This document shows, one piece after another, positions 35,723-47,819 of a stretch of DNA of 64,000 bases. Made by a program: the position numbers and the translations under genes. Origin of the DNA: Nomia melanderi (taxonomy: Eukaryota; Arthropoda; Insecta; Hymenoptera; Halictidae); contig NC_134999.1 in assembly GCF_051020985.1 (NCBI RefSeq), positions 17,551,660 through 17,615,659 of the forward strand, written 5' to 3'. Numbering within the stretch: position 1 is the first letter of the stretch; every line of letters starts with the position of its first letter. Below the pieces are notes generated by a model. It had not been told where the DNA came from and did no database searches. It was given only the letters and a program-made list of their open reading frames with translations.

Positions 35723-36233
35723 CGCTCACAGACACAGTCGCGTCATTCATCTATTGTACACACATTCATCAGTCATCAATATATCTATTCACACACTCAA
35801 ATACATCCATTCCCACACATCAAAATTGTAAAATTTCATATTTAACATTAAGTCTCGAGTAATCTGTCGATACGTGAACTGTGGAAATAAAATACCATTG
35901 TTCCCCTTATTTTGTGAATAGATTCCTCGTTACCCCTCTGTGGGCCCATGTAACTTTGAAGTCACATATCAGTATATTGGCATCTTGTTGATTTATTTCA
36001 TTTTGCACTCAAAGTGGCGAATAAAATTAAGTAATCAGTTAACTTAAACTTTTATATGCCCAGGCGTGAAAGTTTAACGTCATTGTAACTTGAATGTTAC
36101 AAAATATATTCGTTTGATGAAATTACTGAAACTATTGAATGTATTGTTAATTCGTATTCATATGTGGATATTTATTAATTTTACACTGCACAGATTTTGT
36201 TATAATCATGAACAAAAATTCGGCCTATAGAGG
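35723..36233. other. AT-rich stretch, no gene recognised
   Basis: Mostly single-copy AT-rich DNA. Words such as GTAACTTTGAAGTCACA and GTAACTTGAATGTTACA suggest an old diverged duplication. No open frame of note. Confidence 0.35.
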
Positions 36234-36475
36234 GTTAAGTTAGTTTTAAAAAATGTCATCTATATCTCGTAAAAATAAATTGAATATTTCTAGTGACGAA
36301 TTATTGGAGTGCGAGGGATTAATATTAAACTTTGTGAAATATTAAAATAAAACAGCCTCTTCCTTTAATTTATGTAGGACTTCTCGTTAAGTCAGTTTGA
36401 AAGAATGTCGTTGGTATTTCATTAAAAAATGTTGAGTATTTCTAATGAGAAACTTCTGGAGTGCAAAGGGTTAAA
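36234..36475 (+). mobile_element. Family P2-like right ends, two decayed copies
   Basis: ATTTCTAGTGACGAATTATTGGAGTGCGAGGG (near 36290, ending at ATTAA) and the more complete GAAACTTCTGGAGTGCAAAGGGTTAA ending near 36473 resemble the right end of the P2 element at 55500-55741. Left ends are not clear. Confidence 0.5.
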
Positions 36476-36564
36476 TAATTGAATTAGTTGCTTGGAAATG
36501 TTGATTCTAGGCATGAAAATCTGATGTCGATACGGGGATGCTTGTTACTGAAGGGTTGACGCTG

Positions 36565-36930
36565 TTAATTTTTTGATAGGCAGTTTATAACTGTATGAAG
36601 GCGAGTAGTAGAGATTCGCGTGTAGGCAGACAAGTAATGGAGGTCCATATGCAGCCAGAGAAGTAGAGGAGATAAGTGTGTAGATAGACAAGTAGGGACA
36701 GTCTGCGTGTATGCAGACAAGCAAAGGGAGTCTGTACATAGGTAGACGGTAGAGGAATTCCGCGTGTGAACGGACAAGGAGAAGAGATAAATATATAGGC
36801 AGACGTAAAGGAGGTCTACGTTTAGGCTGACAAGTAGAGGACGTCGATATCTAGACAGACAAGTAGATAATAAAGATGGAAAGTCGGGCAAGTAGACAGC
36901 GTCAGCTTATAGTCAGACAAGTTGATTTAC
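36565..36930 (+). repeat. Degenerate minisatellite of about 30 bp
   Basis: Words like GTAGGCAGACAAGTAGAGGA and GTCTGCGTGTATGCAGACAAG recur with much drift. The 108-codon minus-strand frame over it is a by-product. Similar to 360-1015. Confidence 0.6.
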
Positions 36931-36961
36931 GAGTAAAGTGAAGTGAGTAGTAAGGGTCAAT

Positions 36962-37131
36962 ATGTATCTTCATCAATACAGAAGACCTTGTCTGTTTAGA
37001 CTGCGTCTGTTAAGACTTCGATCGATTTACAATTCAGTTCGAGCATGGTTATCAGGATCATTAATTATTTCTGAGCGAAACATCTGTTATTATTTTGATA
37101 ATTTTGACCTGCCTGGTAGTTCTAGTGTTAA
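36962..37131 (+). mobile_element. Family B TTAA element, truncated copy f
   Basis: Ends TTGACCTGCCTGGTAGTTCTAGTGTTAA (TTAA 37128-37131). Inner CATCTGTTATTA and ACAATTCAGTTCG words match copies a and b. No left terminus seen. Confidence 0.6.
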
Positions 37132-37179
37132 AGCAATACTGCTGAGTGAAATTATATAGAAATAATTCGTTATATTATT

Positions 37180-37406
37180 CATTAGTTAATTGTTATCATT
37201 ATATTACTATTATCATGTTATCATTACCATTACATTACCATTATCATATTATCATTATCATTACATTACTATTTTCTTATTACCATTATCATTACATTAC
37301 TATTATCATATTATCATTATCATTACATTACTATTATCATATTACCATTATCATTATCATTAGTATTATCATATTATCATTATCATACCATTATTACTAC
37401 TACATT
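37180..37406. repeat. ATTATCATTAC-type microsatellite
   Basis: Runs of ATTATCATTACATTACTATT with small changes fill the interval. The 109-codon frame here is low complexity. Confidence 0.9.
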
Positions 37407-37740
37407 ATAAAACGAAACATTACATTACCGAAATATCCTCATAGATGCACAAGTAAAAGCAACATTGCAAAATGAAATTACACAAAAATAATACATTATA
37501 TTCAATTATCATATTATCATTACACCATTACTATCATATCATAAAACGAAGCGTTACATTACAAAATATCCTCATAGATGCACAAGTAAAAGCATCATTA
37601 CAAATTGAAATTATAAAAAAATAATTCATTATATTCAATTATCATATTATCATCGTACCATTACCATCGCATCATAAAACGAAACGTTACATCACGAAAT
37701 ATTCTCACAGACGCACAAGTAGAAATTCCCTGCGCGATCA
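37407..37740 (+). repeat. 134-bp tandem repeat, about 2.4 copies
   Basis: Units start AAAACGAAACRTTACAT at about 37407, 37541 and 37675 and contain CTCATAGATGCACAAGTA. The third copy is partial. Confidence 0.8.
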
Positions 37741-38440
37741 GACAAGCCGAATAATTCCTCGCGGCGGCAGTATCGAATTAAACCGGCGCATAAAGGAACC
37801 ACTACACGTCCGGGCCGTGTAAACTGGCTGTCAATAAACCGGCGGTTTCACAATGCCGGTTTTTCCTCGGGCCGATCGTATCGCAAGTTATCACCCGGTC
37901 CGAAAAAACCGACGTTAATGGCCGGCTAGCGCAAAACTACCCCTCGGTTCGTTAGTCGTCGGTCGTTCCGCTGAAAATCTGGTCGTTTATTGCACCCTCT
38001 TAGACGCAACGAACCCGAACCGACTGCAATGCTCCCGGCGAAACTTCCCTTCTTTCCCGTTCCGCCGTCGAAACTTCTCGGATCCCGACCACTCCCGAGT
38101 CCCTCCCGACACTTCTACACTCGTCGCCGTTTTCGATACGCGCGCGCCGCGGAACGCGACGGGACAGCGAAACTATTAGCTCCTTTATTCCGACGGACAG
38201 CGCCGAACTTCCTCTTTATTTGCCGTGTCAACGTAACGCGCGATTCAGCTCGAAAGGAATTCCCATCGGCCGCGACTCATCGCTACGGACGGGGCAACAA
38301 TTCTTCGGAGACGTCAGCGAAGCTTTGACTTCAAAGTTGTTCCTCCTTAACGCAGCGAAACTTGATCCTTTGATTATACAGATTCCACTTTGAAGCGTAC
38401 CTTAACGGATTAAATCGTCTTGTTAACTTTCCTCGCGAAC
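37741..38440. other. GC-richer low-copy stretch, no gene recognised
   Basis: CpG-rich. A 112-codon frame at 37990-38328 is arginine- and proline-rich, as chance frames in such DNA are, with no domain. Confidence 0.4.
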
Positions 38441-38754
38441 TTAACCCTCCGGACGAGGATTTTTGGAAGTATCGAAAACCTTTTGCAGAGGAAGCTAAAT
38501 TGTAAATTCCTAAATAACGAAAGAAGTTCACTGATCTCTTGTTATTTGAACGAATCAATTGTTCGTACAGCTTCGTATTCTAAATATGAAAGCTTAGTCG
38601 CCAAAATGACTTTAATAATAGAAGAACCAGAAAGTACGAGCTAATCTCTTGCTGTTTGCATAATTTAATCATTCGTTGACGACTTAGTCTTCGAAACGTC
38701 ATTCCATCTCGCCGAAATGTCGACATTCGTCCGAAAAGGGATAACACTTTGACT
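38441..38754 (-). mobile_element. Family P1 TTAA element, copy b
   Basis: TTAACCCTCCGGACGAGG at the left (TTAA 38441-38444); ATTCGTCCGAAAAGGGATAA at the right, with TTAA decayed to ATAA. Same orientation and inner sequence as 5077-5455 but with one, not two, copies of the left 70-bp piece. Confidence 0.8.
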
Positions 38755-38945
38755 ACTACCTCGCCAGAAAATGAATTTTCTCGGTGGTGTATCAAATGAA
38801 CCGATTGGTGTTAGATGTAATAAATATAGAAATGACACTAGTGCCATTGTTGCGAAGAATCTTGACTTTTTGCTGTCTGTTCTATTGAGAAAACTGTTCC
38901 GCTAGCATGAGAGTTTTAGTGTTTATTTGGCAGTCAATGTGTTCA
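38751..38945 (+). mobile_element. Family H TTAA element, copy 2
   Basis: ATAACACTTTGACTACTAC to GGCAGTCAATGTGTTCAC. Both TTAA ends are mutated. About 35 bp near the left that copy 1 has are missing. Confidence 0.75.
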
Positions 38946-39440
38946 CGAAATTTTGAGAGTATAAAGTATGGTTCGTAGCGGTTGGGTTTGTTTGAAGTTG
39001 TAGAATGTGTATCGAATATCACGTCATTCAAATTAGAGAGTTTTTGTAGTGGTTTCTGCGGTGAAGTGGAAAGGAATGATGGAACTTCGGGGATTATAAG
39101 TTTTTCGAGTTGTAGGTTGAAGTGTATCGCGAATCTTAATGGAAATGATGAAGAGATTCAAATGAGTAATGGAAAAGATTCATTGGATGATCTGAATTCT
39201 CTTGAACAGATAGCAATAACTTTTCAATATAATATACAATAGGTTTTTCGAGTTGTAGGTTCAAGTGAATCTCGATAGAAATAATGAAGAGATTCAAACG
39301 AGTAATGGAAAAGATTCATTGGATGATCTGAATTCTCTTGAGCAGATAGGAATAACTTTTTCAATATAAAATACAATAGGTTTTCCGCGTTGTAGGTTCA
39401 AGTATATCACAAATCTTAATAGAAATGATAAAGAGATTCA
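38946..39440 (+). repeat. Duplicated segment with tandem units, copy 2
   Basis: Matches 5686-6265. The TTTTTCGAGTTGTAGGTT unit repeats near 39101, 39243 and 39380. Together with 38441-38945 this forms the second copy of the roughly 1-kb segment found left of the satellite. Confidence 0.8.
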
Positions 39441-40520
39441 ACTTCTAAAGACACAACTTCGTATTCTAAATATGAAAGCTCAGTCGTTAAAATGACATTC
39501 ATCAAAGCTTAATGCTCCGTATCTTGAATCATTCCTCCCTTTCTGTTCATTCTTATTTTCATCCCCAGTATCTGAAGACTGTCAGGGACGGTGTGAACAT
39601 CTGCGAGTATAAATGGTATGTTAATTAAATGATACAACGGAGAATGTCAAGCACGAACACTTTGAAAGCAAACGAATGAAATGAGATTGAAAACTAAACC
39701 AGGTTCGTCAAGGAGATTGAAAGTTTTTAATAACAGTGAAACTTTAATCTGCGTTGAATGTACACAGAAGTTTCGATGATGCATCGTTTCTTTTCAGCTG
39801 CCGAGGAAACAGTGTATCAGAGGCTAGAGTCGAAGGAAAAAAGCTCGGGGAAGCTGGCAGCAAATTGTACGATATACAGAATGAGTGACTCGTTGAGGGA
39901 ATCTCCCGATAGACGCGTTCACGGTTTAATGCCACCGTCCCGGCCATTACGGTATCGGGTTTTATCGTCGGTGTCTCGAAGTTTTCACGATTATGCGTTC
40001 GCTGCCGGAAGATGTTCGCCTGAAATGCCGGCTGATAGGCTTTAGTGTTAGGGGAGGTTAAAGGTGGGCGGAAGCGGGCGGTCGGAATACGTGAGAACAG
40101 TGTCGTGACTTTTACGATCGGCCGGATGAAGTGGTAAAACCGACTGCCGCGTCGTCGCGTCGATTTTACGACGATAAACCCTTATCTGATAGAGACGCCG
40201 TGACGTGATCTAGCTGGCTTCTTACCAGGTGTACCCGACAAATCGTCGAATTACCAGCTGTAAATGCTGTTCGATTGCTGGAATTATTAAACTAGTTGGA
40301 TCCGTCCGGTGTCTGACTATGTACGTGCCTTTTTCACTTATTCTATTGTGGCGGCCTGAAAGCTGTCTTACGCCACTGGTTGTTTCTTTTTCACTTTCTA
40401 CCGTTATAACTGTTCCTCCGCGTGAGTCTGCTTCGTACGATCGTACATTTGGCGATCGGACTCGCGCGGGCCTGCGGGATTTTCCAAAGGTTTTCCAGGT
40501 CTCGCTTGGAACTGCCCGGA
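39441..40520. other. Low-copy stretch, no gene recognised
   Basis: 39457-39494 repeats an inner P1 fragment (TTCGTATTCTAAATATGAAA). The rest is single-copy, GC-richer after 39740, with overlapping frames up to 122 codons on opposite strands and no domain. Confidence 0.4.
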
Positions 40521-40990
40521 ACTCCACCAAGTCAACAACATTCCAACATATCCTCTATCACTCTCAAGCAGCGCGCAGTGTCAGACAAGTTTTCTGACTA
40601 GAATTTCTAAATAGAATCCAAATATAAAATAATTTTTAGCTACTTTTGAACTACAATGATTCTCTCCAACAAAACTGTCATTCCAAGTTTTAAATTTCCA
40701 GCACAACCAGCTTCTAAATTTATTCAACCTATATTCCTCAACTGATCATCATATCCACCTGCCATACCAATGATTTATTGAACCTCCACCAAGTCAACAA
40801 CATTCCAACGTATCCTCTATCATTCAGTTACTTTCCAGCTACAAACATTCTTCATAACCAGCTTCTAAATTTATTCAATCTACATTCCTCAATTAATCAC
40901 CACATCAAACTGCCATACTCATTTAATAAACCTCCACCAAGTCAACAACATTCCAACATATCCTCCACCATTCTCAACAGTCCCAAAAGA
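40521..40990 (+). repeat. Irregular repeat with CTCCACCAAGTCAACAACATTCC
   Basis: The anchor CTCCACCAAGTCAACAAC occurs at 40522, 40784 and 40932, each followed by ATTCCAACRTATCCTC. AACCAGCTTCTAAATTTATTCAA also recurs. A 173-codon frame starting at 40778 covers part of it but has no domain and is probably chance. Confidence 0.7.
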
Positions 40991-41769
40991 AAAAAGATTC
41001 TGAATCCAATCACTACCTCAGTTAACAGAATGTTCCTTCATCCCATCCGCGGCTCGGCGCGCACTGTCAGACACGTTCTCCGTTCCCGTAACCGTACGTT
41101 TCGGTTCCCGTCGAAGGCGCGTGGCATTTTCAAATCCGTCGCGGAACCGTGCCGTATTTGCATTTCGTTCGGAAGCCCTGATTTCGATCCCCCGCCTCCG
41201 TTCCCGTCTAACTTCGCCTTCCGGCGGCAGCTCGCCACGTGTGAACTCGACAATCAACATACTTCTTCAGTTCTTCGTCGGATCCCGCGGCGAACGTGAT
41301 GCAGCCTGACCTAGAAACCAGGAGACGCGATAAAGTTGACAGAACACATACACGCACGCCTGCACCGGGCGCCAAGTGGTTAGTTTTTCAGCCGAACGAG
41401 CACGGAAAATCGTCGAGCTTCCTGCACCGTAATCAGTTGTAACGGGGGCTGGTTCCGGGCGCAAACGTGGCAGGGCCGAGCCTCGAGTTTTGCATAACCT
41501 TCCTCGCGATCGGCCGAGCCGTTTACCGCGTCACCGGCACCCACCGAATCATCCTGGGATCAAGCTTTTATAAAAGTCCAAGCGTGGATGCTTCTTAGCG
41601 TGATTTCTTCTTTATTTTTGCCTCTACGCGGTGGAAACGGTTGAGTAAGCTTCTGTAATAGAGTGATGATGATTTGAGATCGATGTGAAAGGGGAATGTT
41701 TGCGAGTTTTAACACTCACTGGCTCTGTTCACTAGCAACTAGTCGAATAGCTGACTAGAAAATTGAGAT
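40991..41769. other. GC-richer low-copy stretch, no gene recognised
   Basis: CpG-rich to about 41560 with overlapping frames on both strands. GCGCGCACTGTCAGACACGTTCTC near 41053 resembles GCGCGCAGTGTCAGACAAGTTTTC at 40576, so these two spots share an old duplication. Confidence 0.4.
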
Positions 41770-42120
41770 AAATTAGATGATCAGTTTTTCCTTGTGGGAA
41801 CAGAGACAAGAGGAAGGATGAATACTGAAAAATCGATTAATCGGAGGATATTATTGATTTAAATATTATATATTTATTATAAACCTATGGAAAAATAACA
41901 TTGAAAATATATACTTACTGTAATGTCACCAGAAAAATGTGCTGTAAGAAATTTAGATGAAGAAATTAGATGATCAATTTTTCCTTGTGGGAAGGGAAAC
42001 GAGAGGAAGCATGAATATTGAAAAATCGATTAATCGGAGAATATTATTGATTTAAATATTATATATTTATTATAAACCTATGGAAAAATAACTTTGAAAA
42101 TATATATATATGCCATTAGT
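41770..42120 (+). repeat. 193-bp tandem repeat, about 1.8 copies
   Basis: AAATTAGATGATCARTTTTTC at 41770 and 41963. Both are followed by AAAAATCGATTAATCGGAG and ATATTATATATTTATTATAA. Confidence 0.85.
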
Positions 42121-43190
42121 TGGTAATGAAAAATGTAGTGTAAAGGGTTAAACAAAATTAGTATGCATCGACTATCTAAAGCAAGTAAAAACATTCGCAA
42201 GACGAATTCTCTGAATTAATTTCCAGCGCAAGAGTTCAAGTGATTGAATTCTGAAATTGAGTAATGCAAGGTGCAACAAGGAACACGATAACGTGGAATG
42301 TAACTAAAATAGAAAATAGAGAATAGTGTAAATGAATATAAAAATTGATTTAGTATGTAGACATTTATTGCGTCAATCAAGCATTATTCCCTGTTATTGC
42401 CGATTAATTCACTATCTCGCGTTTCACAGATTTTTAACAGAGTAAACGCATCGAATTTCCGTTTTGATTACCATAGACGGGTTACGGGAGTGCAATCAGG
42501 TAGATGTAATGCGTGTACGTTCCCGGAAATTTCATGTACGCCGCGTACAGCTCGAAGAAGTGATGTTTCATCGAATACGCCCCCCTCCACTGCAATAATA
42601 TTTCAATAATTTTCAATCTACGGAGGTGAGTCGGCGGGAACGCGTGGGGTACAGCAGGAAAATACCTGATTCTGCAATTTTATGTTTCTACCCCGGGCTC
42701 GCGATGAAATTGTGTTTCCCGTCGATATTAAATTCTATGGTAAATATTTTTGTCCGCCGGTTGCTAAATGTTGCGTTCCCAAGGGGAGGATACATCACCG
42801 TTGTAAGTTTGCCGATGGAATATCGATGGGATCGATTCCTGAAAGGGAATTTCGGAATTCAACAGTGGCTACGGTTTTTAGAACCGCGTGACGCGCGCCT
42901 GGCGGTGCGCGTCCGTTTTACTTACCGGCTGAACCGAAGAAAATTGAATGCGAGATTCTATCACGTGCGCCGTCGCGTGATCGAATCTCTAATGTCTGGC
43001 TACACCGTGTACCAATTCTACTTGGGAATCCAGTTAACTGTTCTACGCTGTTCAGGTCACGGTTGCATTAATGTCTCGTGATTCGACTGTACCGGGGTTG
43101 GATCGGAGCTGTTATCCAGTTCTGTAACAAACATTGTAGGGACACAATCTTTATTAATGTTGCAAACTAATCGTGTAGTTGAAGAATAGA
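42121..43190. other. Low-copy stretch with the best non-repeat open frames
   Basis: 42396-43081 is GC-richer. A 151-codon frame (42626-43081, +) and overlapping 69-70-codon frames occur. The 151-codon product is basic in its second half and has no domain, signal peptide or membrane segment that I recognise. Without splice signals or homology I do not call a gene. Confidence 0.35.
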
Positions 43191-43795
43191 ATTAGTAATG
43201 ATTGCAGTAGTCAAACGTATGATGTCTGATCACTGTACCTATTCTACTTGTAGTCTCAGTCACAATAGAAACTATATCTAAAATCAAATATCACACAGTA
43301 ATAAATAATAGTAACAACTCAACAGATGAATAATCAAACAACAGAATTACCAATGATTGCAATAGTCAGCCATATAACGTCTGATCACTACACGTATTCT
43401 ACTTACAGTCCCAATAAGAACATAAACCATATCTATAATTAAATATTTCACAATAATAAGTAACAGTAACAACTCAATAGATGAATAATCAAACAAAAGA
43501 ATTACCAATGATTGCAATAGTCAACCGTGTAACGTCTGATCACTACACCTATTCCACTTACACTCCCAATCACAACAGAAACTATATATAAAATCACATA
43601 TCACACAATAATAAACAATAGTAACTACTCAACAGATGCGTAATCAAACAACAGAATCACCAATGATTGCAATAGTCAATCAAATAACATCTGATCACTG
43701 CACCTATTCCACTTACACTCCCAATCACAACAGAAACTATATCTAAAATCAAATACCACAAAATAATAAACAATAGTAACTACTCAACAGACATC
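43191..43795 (+). repeat. 155-bp tandem repeat, 3.9 copies
   Basis: ATTACCAATGATTGCAATAG anchors at 43191, 43346, 43501 and 43656 are exactly 155 bp apart. Units contain ACGTCTGATCACTACACCTA and CACAACAGAAACTATAT. Confidence 0.9.
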
Positions 43796-44675
43796 TCCCA
43801 TTTAAACAAACAGCCCCTATCACAGTGAAACCACCCCACGAAGAAAGTATCAAATCTCGACTATCCGAGCGTCAGATATTAAACACGAGTCCCAGATCAA
43901 ACATCGTGCGGCATTAACCGTGATTCCTCTGCCGCGACGGTGCAGCAGGGTTAATTGCAGCCACCGGCGTTCCACGGGACTCGTGCACAGAGGCGGGTCA
44001 CGCGACCGGCCCGGAAACACGATGCCGTCTTCATAATCCAGCACCGGCACCGCCCGCAATGTGGGCGGCACGAGCGGGACGCGGGAAGGGGAGGACGTAG
44101 CCCGTTTCGGTTCCGCGATTGTGCTCGTGAGGTAACGATGAGCGCACGTTTTGAATGTCAACTAAGCCCTTTCGGCTACCTTTAAGCTGGGGAATCCCCA
44201 TGCGGGTTACGGGAACGGCCCGAAACGCATCGCATTTTCCCGTGGCCCGTTCCGCCACGGGATCTCAGTTCGGTTCGGGCTGATCCGATTAGATTTGAAC
44301 CGAACACGAATATTGTCAGCGAGTTAGGCACGGATTAGGCTGCTATCCGGGACTGTAATGGATTTTGCTTAGCCCGCTCGGCCGGATGAGATATAAGTAT
44401 GATCGTGTAACGCGCGGCAGTTGCTATTGACACGATTAAACCGAATGTGTCCCTTGTTGCGCGTGATCGCAGCGAGTTTAACCGTTTGGGTGTCGAACAA
44501 CTTCTGTGGATATTTAGCAAAAATGCCGAAGTGATTGGGTGTGTATGGAAAAAAATTAATAAGAGTAGTTATCTGATGAGATCACAGATATTGTGTTATT
44601 ACAAGAAAATATCGAAAAATAACATTTATTCGAATAAATTTACTTTGATTTATTTCTTGAAAAACATAGTATAGT
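43796..44675. other. Low-copy stretch, no gene recognised
   Basis: 43850-44450 is CpG-rich with overlapping frames up to 103 codons. GTTTAACCGTTTGGGTGTCG near 44476 resembles a family E terminus. 44500-44675 is AT-rich. Confidence 0.35.
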
Positions 44676-44743
44676 GTTACTATAGTATAGATAATGAAAA
44701 GGTGGATCTTGAGTAATCGAGAGCTAGGAATAAATATATGTAT
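44676..44743 (-). mobile_element. Fragment of the 48578-48797 insertion, inverted
   Basis: The reverse complement reads TACATATATTTATTCCTAG, CTCTCGATTACTCAAGATCC and so on, matching 48721-48797. It stops exactly at a TTAA (44744) where a family B terminus begins. Confidence 0.65.
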
Positions 44744-44815
44744 TTAACACTAGAACTATTGTACCAGTCAAAATGACTGGTTTTGATCTTTTGTTTAGCA
44801 ATTATTGATATTGAT
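44744..44815 (-). mobile_element. Family B TTAA element, truncated copy d
   Basis: TTAACACTAGAACTATTGTACC, then GTCAAAATGACTGG (part of a CCAGTCA/TGACTGG hairpin) and TTAGCAATTATTGATAT, the inverse of the right end of the 53144-53368 element. It breaks off where the dispersed repeat copy begins. Confidence 0.6.
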
Positions 44816-45101
44816 AAATAGGAATTATTAATTATTGGCTATTATTCTTACGTCACAATGTTATCTAGTCATTTGTCATTGAATATGTTTATTCGACGTC
44901 AGTTGTCTTATGAATTACAATTGTTCGAGTCGTCTCAAGCTCCACCAGTGATAATGGTAATCAACGTATTAATTTAACAACAGTTAATGTTCATTTCCCA
45001 CGGATCAAAGCGAACAACTATTTTACTATTATCAATGTACCTTCGACTGAAATTTCCTGTTAAAGTAGATCAGAGAATTCCGTTACGTCTCTTCTAAATT
45101 G
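44814..45101 (+). repeat. Dispersed repeat, copy 2
   Basis: Partner of 3039-3310, same orientation, slightly longer. Confidence 0.8.
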
Positions 45102-45834
45102 TTGGGATGTCGGACCAATACGATCGGACAGAAAAATAGCTTTAAAGGAATGGAGAGCAGGAATTGTTACCGTTGTTAACGTCCTAATGGATTGGTAGCT
45201 TGTATCTTCGCGAATTTCCTTAATTCCGCGCTTCTACGATTGTTGTTGGTAACCCGAAGCCCCGCGTAAAATGATATTCGTGTTGCGTTCCGGTTGAATG
45301 CAACCGAGCTGATTAAGCGGGGGCAATTTTTCCCGGCGTAAATTCCGAAGAATTACCGTCAGTTCTCCGGTCCCAGGCGTCGTGCGCGGGATCCGTCACA
45401 GTCAAACGCACGATAACGAAGAATTAAGCATTCGTCCCGAAAGCGCCGGAAGAATCCGCCACCGGGTGCCGGCGTAATTTCGATGGTTCCGCTTGTTTCG
45501 CGGAGATTACACGGTGCCACGCGGGACCTATTCATCTTACTTAATACGCGATGGTAGCTACATCACGCGGAAACAAAGAAACCGGGAGGAGGGAAAAGTG
45601 GCGGAGAATAACGAGCGAGGCGCTCGAAAGGATTCTCGACAAGGTATCAGGCCATCGAGCATTGTCGCGGCGAACCGAATAAATGCGAATTTAAATACCA
45701 GAACTTCCCCGCGGCGCCGCGCGAACGTTTCCTCGATTTCTGTTGGAACTTTCGTGTTTCTACCGAATCAACAGGAAAATCGTTCCCATGAAAATCGAAG
45801 GATTCTATGAAAAAAGGATACATGATAATTGTAA
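45102..45834. other. GC-richer low-copy stretch, no gene recognised
   Basis: CpG-rich with a 105-codon frame (45493-45810) rich in arginine and serine and without a domain. No repeat copies seen. Confidence 0.4.
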
Positions 45835-46083
45835 TTAACACATTGTATGCCGGGTAAATTTCAGTTACTAAAAACGCGAGCGTCGGTAATTATATTTATA
45901 TATTTTTTAACATCAATCAAACCGAAGTTTGTAACTTACGAGAAAGAATAAGAAACTTGATGTTGTAATTTTACTTCAGATTTGTGTTATATATATCTAA
46001 AATTTTAGATTAATGTGGGACTAGCGATTAAACGATAGACTAAAAATTTCGCATTATTGAGGGGCCGGCACGCTATGTGTTAA
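45835..46083 (+). mobile_element. Family C TTAA element, copy a
   Basis: TTAACACATTGTATGCCGGG at the left (TTAA 45835-45838) and CCGGCACGCTATGTGTTAA at the right (TTAA 46080-46083). The 241-bp body includes ACGCGAGCGTCGG and TTACGAGAAAGAATAAG, which recur inverted at 47547-47790. Confidence 0.8.
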
Positions 46084-46606
46084 GAATGATGGAAATAATA
46101 ATTTGTCGTTAGTATAAGGCGATATTAACAGCACTCCAGGTTGTTTTGTAATCGATCAGCAACTGTAACTAATTTTTATAGTATTCCTAGCGAAAAGAAA
46201 TGCTATAAGATTTCTTCGATCTTTTATTTTCCTTCAATAATATTATTATTAATATCTTTAATATCATTAATTACTAGTATGACGTTATATGATAATTGTA
46301 ATTAAGAATGATAGAAATAAAAATTTATCGTTAGTGCGATTAAATCGAATACATTCTTAATAGTTGAGAGCATTAATAGCACTAATATTAATATTAGAAG
46401 TACCAATAATATTATTATTGATATCTTCAACATCCTTAATTACTAGTATAATGTTATATGATAATCCTAATTAAGAGTGATGGAAACAATTTGTCGTTAG
46501 TACCAATCGAATGCATTCTTAATAGTTCAGAGTATTAATAGCACTAATATTATAAGTATCAGTAATATTATTATTAATATCTTCAACATCATTAATTACT
46601 ATAATG
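46078..46606 (+). repeat. Tandem repeat of 168-221 bp with an embedded P3 fragment
   Basis: TTAAGAATGATRGAAATAA anchors near 46080, 46301 and 46469. Units contain GCATTCTTAATAGTT and CATTAATTACTA. 46131-46246 is a partial P3 element (GCACTCCAGGTTGTTTTG to TTTTATTTTCCTTC) and accounts for the longer first unit. Confidence 0.7.
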
Positions 46607-47546
46607 TTAACAGCGATCGATTATCGCAAGATTCCTCGAAGTTCCTTTTACTTTCCCAGAAACAAACCGCTTTCCCCGGTCCCAAGGCGAAAAATTAGGA
46701 CACCCGCCTCCGCGGCAGCTGTCGCTGCGTTATCCTTTGAAACATCGCCGAAACTCAGTGACAAACTGTCCGTCGAACAGCCGCGACTGCGATAAGGAGT
46801 TCTCCCCGAGGCTCGGCTCACTAAGCCGAGTTCCCGCGCGAATTTTCCGCCGTTAAACTTCCCTAACGGCCAAAGTCAATGACGATTGAAACTCCCCGGG
46901 CCAAGGACGGAAAGCTCCTTATCGAGGATTTGTCTGATTTTAATGCACGCCAACGGCAGCCCTGCAATATCTCAACGCGACGTTCGCCCCCGCGGGAGAC
47001 CGGCGAAACTTTCGCGCGTTTTTTCATCGGAACTCGGAATTCCGCGGGGGAATTTCGCCGTTTTCACGTTTTGCCTTCTCGCGTCGTGCCGGAGGAACGA
47101 AACCGGAACACTTTGTTTGCACTGAAACCGTAGGCGTTTGGAAATAAAACTCTTCCTAAAGAGCACGCTATAATTTATCGTTCTATAATGAAGAAAAAGA
47201 AACAACGACGAGCAAATAGATAAAAACGTTTCTACTTTCGCATGTTCCGGGAGTAGATGAAATGTAACGCCTTTGCGGTGGAGGTGGACAATACTAACAA
47301 AATACAAATAAAATGCAACAGAAACTATGCACAAATTCAACAAACAAGAACACGATTAAATCTCGCCAATTATTCGACGAAATAAATCCTTATCGATGAA
47401 TTAACACGTACCGTGTCGCGTCATGAACATGAATTCTCATTGAAAAACGAGGAACTTTTTAAAAATTCATTGCAGAATCAAATATAAGCACCTCAATATC
47501 ATGTATACTGCGTTTATTCAATTTTATTTCTTAAGAAACGAGAGTC
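46607..47546. other. Low-copy stretch, no gene recognised
   Basis: 46610-47145 is GC-richer with overlapping chance frames; 47145-47546 is AT-rich. The 123-codon minus-strand frame at 46972-47343 spans both compositions and has no domain. Confidence 0.4.
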
Positions 47547-47790
47547 TTAACACATTGCGCTCCGGCGATAATGCGGGATTTTTAGTCTATCGTTTAATTG
47601 CTAATCCTACGTTCGTGTAACATTTTAGATGTGTATAATACAAATCCAAAGTAAAATTACAAAATTGAATTCCTTATTCTTTCTCGTAAGTTAGAAATTT
47701 CGGCTTGATTGATGTTAAAAACGTATCAGTATAATCACCGACGCTCGCGTTCTTATTAGCTGAAATTTAATTTAATTATTAGTTAAATCC
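47547..47790 (-). mobile_element. Family C TTAA element, copy b
   Basis: TTAACACATTGCGCTCCGGC at the left (TTAA 47547-47550), then the inverse of copy a: TTTAGTCTATCGTTTAAT, TTCTTTCTCGTAAGTTA, CGACGCTCGCGTT. The far terminus is decayed after GCTGAAATTTA. Confidence 0.75.
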
Positions 47791-47819
47791 TTATAGTAAA
47801 GATGTTTATTTAACCAAAA

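Noticed and set aside
37146..37475. 109-residue membrane-like protein
   Set aside because: It is the translation of an ATTATCATTAC microsatellite.
40778..41299. 173-codon open frame as a gene
   Set aside because: It starts inside a repeated CTCCACCAAGTC unit and crosses into GC-rich DNA. It is rich in Asn, Pro and Ser with no domain, and antisense frames overlap it.
42626..43081. 151-codon open frame as a gene
   Set aside because: Basic composition, no recognisable domain, overlapping frame of similar quality and no visible splice context. Kept only as a remark.
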